Positions 59,195 through 64,000 of a stretch of 64,000 nt of DNA are shown in pieces. Below the pieces are notes generated by a model that saw nothing but the letters and a program-made list of their open reading frames with translations, ran no database searches and was not told the DNA's origin. Positions within the stretch are counted from its first letter, which is position 1, and each line of letters begins with the position of its first letter. The DNA comes from Rebecca billardiae RCC1528. Its lineage: Eukaryota > Haptophyta. The position numbers and the translations under genes are program-made. Where the stretch lies: positions 1,488,001 to 1,552,000 of the forward strand of contig OZ251235.1 of NCBI GenBank assembly GCA_965240325.2. Direction: 5' to 3'.

Positions 59195-61928
59195 GTTGGG
59201 CGCTTTTGCAGGCAAGGCCTGGGGGGCGGGAAGCACACGCTGCCTGCCCGCTGCCCCTGGGCTCCGTGCGTGCTACTCGAACGCGCCCTCACTCGAGGCG
59301 GGCATGGCCACGCCCCGCTACTGGGCTTTGGCCAGAGCGAGCGCCGTGCCGGCTGCAGCCGCCTCTCGCTCTGGCGGACCTGGCGGCTGTCTGAGCGTGT
59401 CACCTTGGAGTGGCGGCACCTCCAGCCTGCGGTGCCGGTCGACAGATGTCAGCGTCACGTGTGGCTATGGCGCTCAGTGGTGGTTGCCCCTATCGCATGC
59501 GGCTGGCGCAGGGCGTATGCGTGGTATCGGTGCTTAACGTGGCCTACGACCTTATGCGATTCAGACGACGTGCAGGCTTGCAGGATCCGATTACCGCGCG
59601 TGCGACCTGACGACGAATGCGACTACGACGGCCGACCGGGCCCGCCAGCGACCCGGGGGCGTCCTAGCTCTGATGACTGAGACGTATACTTGTGAGAGCC
59701 TGTCGGCACGGGCCGCGCCGCAACGCGGAGCATATACTTAATCAGTCTCAGCAGCCAGCTAATGCCTTCGGTCTCGGACGAACGCGGACAGTCAACGCAG
59801 ACAACGGTCCGCCCGGGCGGACCGCGGGTCCGGAGTACTGGCGCGGTCTCAGGGCCGTAGGCTGCTAGACCTAGTGGCAGTGCTAGTAACTCCTAGTGAT
59901 GCGCCGGTACTGCCGTGAGTGGGTTCGGATCAGACGACGACAATCACGCGATGACGGTACTGCTCATATTGAGCATTAGCTAAGCGTCGTCGTTACCGCT
60001 GACAGTCAGTAGTCACCTTACTGTCCGCATAAGCTACTAGGAGGTACAGGCTCAGGCCAGTCAGCCAGTCAGGGACCCGTGCCGCACTGCTCATGCTGTA
60101 CAGTACGGTCGTCGAGGGCTGACGTCGTCCGATCATGCAGTCAGGCGGCGTCCACCACTCCGCCCGAGGGCGGCCAGACAGCATCGGCTGATGCTGCCTA
60201 GTGCCTGTCAGCTCCGCCGACCCGCGCGTTCGGGCGCGCGCGCGGATGAGCTGCGCGGACGGATGTCGGATGGCTGAATGATCGGAGGATGCGGCCCGGC
60301 GGGCCGGCCCGATGCGGGCCGAATTTTCCGGCCCGGGCACGGTGCGGCATCAGTCCGCATCACTACGGCGCTCTCAGTTCGGTGACGGACACCGTGACTG
60401 ACGGTCTCCGCCGCGCCGTGCGCGCCGCCGGCCCGCGGGCAGTCACGCAGCAGGCGCGCGCAGCCAATTTTATTATTGTAATTTATTATCAAGCCAGTAA
60501 TATAAGCGCGGGATCTTAATATGCCGCGTGATTCCTCGTCGGCCCGATTGCCGAGTGGCTTATTATTAATAAATAATATTATATTATTTTTAAGTGAACG
60601 TCTCTGACAACATTATCTCCGTGTTCACGACAGTGTGTCGACAGTGATCACTGATCGGTTAACGGTTTCAGATGAGTCAGATCAGAGTGCGGGCCCGGCG
60701 GCAAACTCAATCAGACTAGCTATACTCAGTGATTATTATATTAAAGCTGATGTTATTAGTGCGGAACAGGACTAAGGACTTCCACGGAGCTAGCTGTACG
60801 GCACGTCAGTGTCTATATTGGCTATTGCTGCGCGCCATTTCAGACTAGTAGTTAATTAGGCACGACCGACGCTGTACTGACGACTTAACTAGGCGGGACT
60901 CAGGCACGCAACCTCTGAGGTGACCTCGACATTTGAATCCTCGCTCACCATACCGGGTCACACTCAGTCGTATGACACCCGTTCCACGGGGGCGCAGCAT
61001 CCGCATTCCGCAGTAGGACTGGAACTGTGCTGGTCAGCGCGCATGAACGCGGCGACCGTCCGGCGAGGCCGACACTGGGCCGACTCGGCGGATTGACGGT
61101 TGATGTATGAATCAGTAACTCGGGCTGCTCAGATTGAGCGGGAGCCCTATAAGGCGCCTGACACACCGCAGTTCCAACGGGTCTGTACCGCTGAGCTCAG
61201 GGGCCTCTTGGCTCTTCGGGGGATTTTGGCACTTGGCCGTGTGGGTGGGTGGGTTGGTGGGTCTGAACCATCTAGGCAGCGCACTCCGCTGGGCACGTTC
61301 AGTGCCGCAGTGGCATTCGATTCGCCGACGGCAGCGGCCCGGGCACAGCTGAGATCCAACTCATTAGCGACTTGTCAGTGCCATCGCGGGCGGAAGCCTG
61401 ACACGCGTAATTGTGGGTCGGGGCAGTCACCAAGGCCTAGTGCCGCAATACCTGACCCTCCCTCCCAGTGGTCCCGTCCTAGGGACGCGTCGTCGTACCA
61501 CCAGGCGGGGTCGCGGGAGGGGGCGCAGGGACGGTCGCGAGCCGGGTGCCACAAACTGACCATATCCAAGCGACGAGATCACGAGAACAGCGAGAGAAAA
61601 TCTCAACAAGGTAGAAATGCGTCAAAACGCCTCTCAGATCCGTCCGGGACGACTTGACCTTGACGAATGACGATGCGAGCGGCAAGATTTGTCGTATTGT
61701 ACCGCTTGGCGGAAACCGTGACGACGAACCTTCAACCCCTATGATAGTTCAGCTGCGCGATTCGTAGCGGATCGATGGAGCCGGACTCTGTTTTCTGATG
61801 AGTGCGTTTGTCGCGCGCGCTGCCCACGGCCGTCGGGACAGCCGCTCACGGAAAAGGCGGCTCCTTTGACCTTCCTCGCCCATTGCCGCGTGGCGACCGG
61901 GGCGCGCCAGGGTCATTTCCACCTGCAA
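59195..61928. other. gene-poor AT-richer interval
   Basis: 2.7 kb without a supported gene. AT-rich patches lie at 60460-60600 and 60720-60870. A GC palindrome lies near 60290-60340. The frame at 61100-61657 has no coding character. Confidence 0.6.
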
Positions 61929-64000
61929 TGCCGCTACAGCCACCGCAGCAGATGAAGATCGAGCTGCCCCCGTCATCGGGGCACCTCTCCCCCCCGTCCG
62001 CGGGCCACACGGCGCCGAGCAGCCCCTCGCGGCAGAATGGCGAGCGCAAACCTCGCCGGAGTGACCGGCCGAAACGCCACTCGGCCGAGGGGATAGCGAT
62101 GGACAGCCCTCAGCGGATGGGCCCGCCGCGGATCGCGGGCCTGCACGAGAATGGGTCGAACGGCCACGCCGATCGTCTGGCCTCGCCACCGCGCTCGCCC
62201 GCGATGTCGCGCGCTGAGGCGGGCGGGCGCAGCGTGCCCGACTCGCCCGCGCCGACGATGCGGCGCGGCGCGACGTACGGCTCCGGCCACGGGCACAGCG
62301 CGGCGGCGAAAGGGCACGGCGCCGGCGGCGAGGCGGGCAAGGGCCACGGCAGCGCGCACAAGATGGGCACGTTCCACGGCGTGCTCATGCCCACGTGCGA
62401 GAACATGTGGGGGGTGATCATCTTCTTGCGCTTCTACGTGATCGTCGGCAACGCGGGGCTCGGGCTGTCGGTGCTGATCGTGACGCTCTCGTTCCTCGTG
62501 GCGCTGCTCACGTCGCTCTCGCTCTCCGCCATCGCGACGTGCGGCACCTCGCACTCGCTGCAGGGCGTCTACCCCATGCTCGCGCGCGCGCTCGGACGCG
62601 AGATCGCGACGGCGATCGGCTTTGTCTACTTCCTCGGCGTCGTGTTCCTCGCGGTGCTCGAGTGCCTGGGCGCGTGCGAGGAGCTGTTCATGGTGAACCG
62701 CTCGCTGGGCGAGTTCCCGCTCGCCGTGCAGATGTGGGGCTCCATCTTCATGCTCTCGCTCACCGCGATGGTCGCGGGCGGCGTCAAGATGATTTCCCAC
62801 GCGGGGGTCGTATTCTTTCTGATCGTGCTGCTCACGCTGCTCGCGTTCTACGTGGGGCTGTTCGGCGCGCCGCACCTGCACGCGTTCGACGCGGAGCCGC
62901 ACCACGGGAAGCACTTCCACCTCGGCCTCTCCGCCGAGCACCTCGCCAACAACTTTGCGCCCGACTACCTGCCCGGCCACTCGTTCTCGTCGTCGCTCGC
63001 TCTCTTCTTCCCCTGCTTCACCGGCATCCTCTCGGGCGCGAACCGCGCGTCGTCGCTGGCGGACCCGTCGACGGCGATCCCGCACGGCACGATCGGCGCG
63101 ATCACGATCTCGTACGTCATGTACATGTCGTACATGTTCCTCTGGGCCGCCGTCGGCGAGCGCGAGTTCCTCCAGCTCGACCACGGCCAGCTCGACCTGC
63201 TGCTGTGGCCGTCGGTCAAGGTCGCGCAGATCGGCATCGTGCTCTCGTCGCTGGGGCAGGCGCTGCAGTGCCTGGTGGTCGCGCCGCGGCTGCTCGCGTC
63301 GATCGCGCAGGACCGCACGCTCCGCCCGCTCATCCCGCTCGCCGTGCGCACCGCGGGCGAGCCGAAGCGCGCGCTGCTGTTTGCGTACGTGGTCGGCGGG
63401 CTCTGCGTTCTGATTGGCTCGCTCGACCTGGTGGCGCCGCTGCTGTCGATGTGCTTCCTGCTGTGCTACTCGTTCATGAACCTGAACTGCTTCGTGCTCG
63501 ACGTGCTCAAGGACCCGCACTGGCGGCCCAAGTGGAAGTACTTCCACTGGAGCGTCGGCCTCGCCGGCTTTGTGCTGTGCACCGCGCTCATGTTCACCAT
63601 CAACTTTGTGTACGCGCTCATCGCGTGGCTGCTCGCGGCGGCCATCCTGATCTACATCCTGCGCAACAACGCCGAGCGCGACTGGGGCTCGGCGCTGCAC
63701 GGGCTGCGGTTCCAGGTGGCGGTGCGCTCGCTCGCCGCCATCGACATGGCCTCGCACCTCGACCGCTCCTGGAAGCCGCAGCTGCTGCTGCTCTACCAGC
63801 TGCGCGAGGAGGAGGACTCGGACGACCCCGAGCGGCGCGCGCTCAACCCGGGGCACACGCACAAGCTGATGTTCTCGATCGCGAACCAGCTGCGCCACGG
63901 CTCGGGGCTGATCATCGCGTGCGCGATCATCCCGCTGCTCCCCGACGAGAACGAGGACGACATCGAGACCGTCGAGTGGGCCGACGAGGAGCGCCGGCAG
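61929..64000 (+). CDS. cation-chloride cotransporter, KCC-like (3' end beyond window)
   Basis: At least 690 aa of an SLC12-family electroneutral cotransporter moving chloride with potassium and/or sodium across the plasma or vacuolar membrane. ATG 61929 (MPLQPPQQMKIELPP) opens a roughly 135-residue disordered Pro/Ser/Arg tail with candidate phosphosites. The membrane core begins MGTFHGVLMPTCENMWGVII (TM1), then SLSLSAIATCG, MLARALGREIATAIGFVYFL, and SLALFFPCFTGILSGANRAS followed by LADPSTAIPHGTIGAI, the KCC-type TM6 and NR-S-DL-D motif. About 12 hydrophobic segments are passed before RSLAAIDMASHLDRSWKPQL starts the cytosolic domain. No stop to the window end and no intron seen. Confidence 0.93.

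Noticed and set aside
61100-61657. 185-codon plus frame before the cotransporter
   Set aside because: Composition shows no codon bias and no domain; mixed repeat-like sequence.

Overview
The window is nuclear DNA of a eukaryotic alga. The evidence is protein genes with spliceosomal introns of about 120-200 nt, no operons, eukaryote-only families (14-3-3, PEX4, NAF1, TFIP11, prohibitin, ADF/cofilin, LAMTOR5, SMIM14), very GC-rich coding sequence, and long AT, GT, CA, GA and ACAT microsatellites. One protein (55687-56328) carries a signal peptide followed by a twin-arginine lumen-type signal, which suggests a plastid gained by secondary endosymbiosis. A GC-AG intron in the 14-3-3 gene and the extreme GC content fit a haptophyte best, but a GC-rich stramenopile cannot be excluded. 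This placement is inference.

Layout. 1-2.9 kb: 3' truncated DDX31/Dbp7-type helicase and a nucleotide-sugar transporter, both minus. 3-5.1 kb: nest of short dispersed repeats, a possible gene remnant and a compound microsatellite. 5.2-6.5 kb: discoidin-like protein head to head with a LAMTOR5-like protein. 8.9-10.1 kb: PEX4 head to head with a SMIM14 homologue. 12.6-18.7 kb: complete, apparently very young Ty1/copia retrotransposon inserted in an AT/GT microsatellite. 19.5-24.1 kb: head-to-head GT8 and tandem-GT77 glycosyltransferases. 24.9-28.1 kb: histone-deacetylase-family gene and four-exon 14-3-3 gene. 28.5-33.4 kb: LRR protein with repeated amphipathic helices, an unknown 407-aa protein, a 24-bp minisatellite and a small basic protein. 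33.5-35.7 kb: divergent cyclophilin and prohibitin. 36-37.5 kb: split or decayed coiled-coil gene. 38.2-41.7 kb: membrane protein, RING-H2 membrane E3 and a triple zinc-ribbon protein. 42.6-47.5 kb: NAF1 and a low-complexity protein. 48-54.6 kb: ADF/cofilin, Cys/His-rich protein and TFIP11. 55.7-59.2 kb: plastid lumen protein, inverted-repeat element and F-box protein. 61.9-64 kb: 5' part of a cation-chloride cotransporter, cut by the window end.

The genes do not form one pathway; they are mostly dispersed housekeeping genes (rRNA/snoRNP biogenesis, splicing, peroxisome import, signalling, membrane transport, glycosylation). The strongest organisational feature is head-to-head pairing: seven pairs of start codons lie about 100-410 bp apart, implying shared promoters. 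The most unusual object is the copia element. It has apparently identical 401-bp LTRs, a perfect ATATA target duplication, a gag start codon that begins on the last base of the 5' LTR with no ordinary tRNA primer site, a GGGAAAC minus-1 slippery heptamer just before the gag stop, a D-A-G protease triad and an integrase lacking the HHCC zinc motif.
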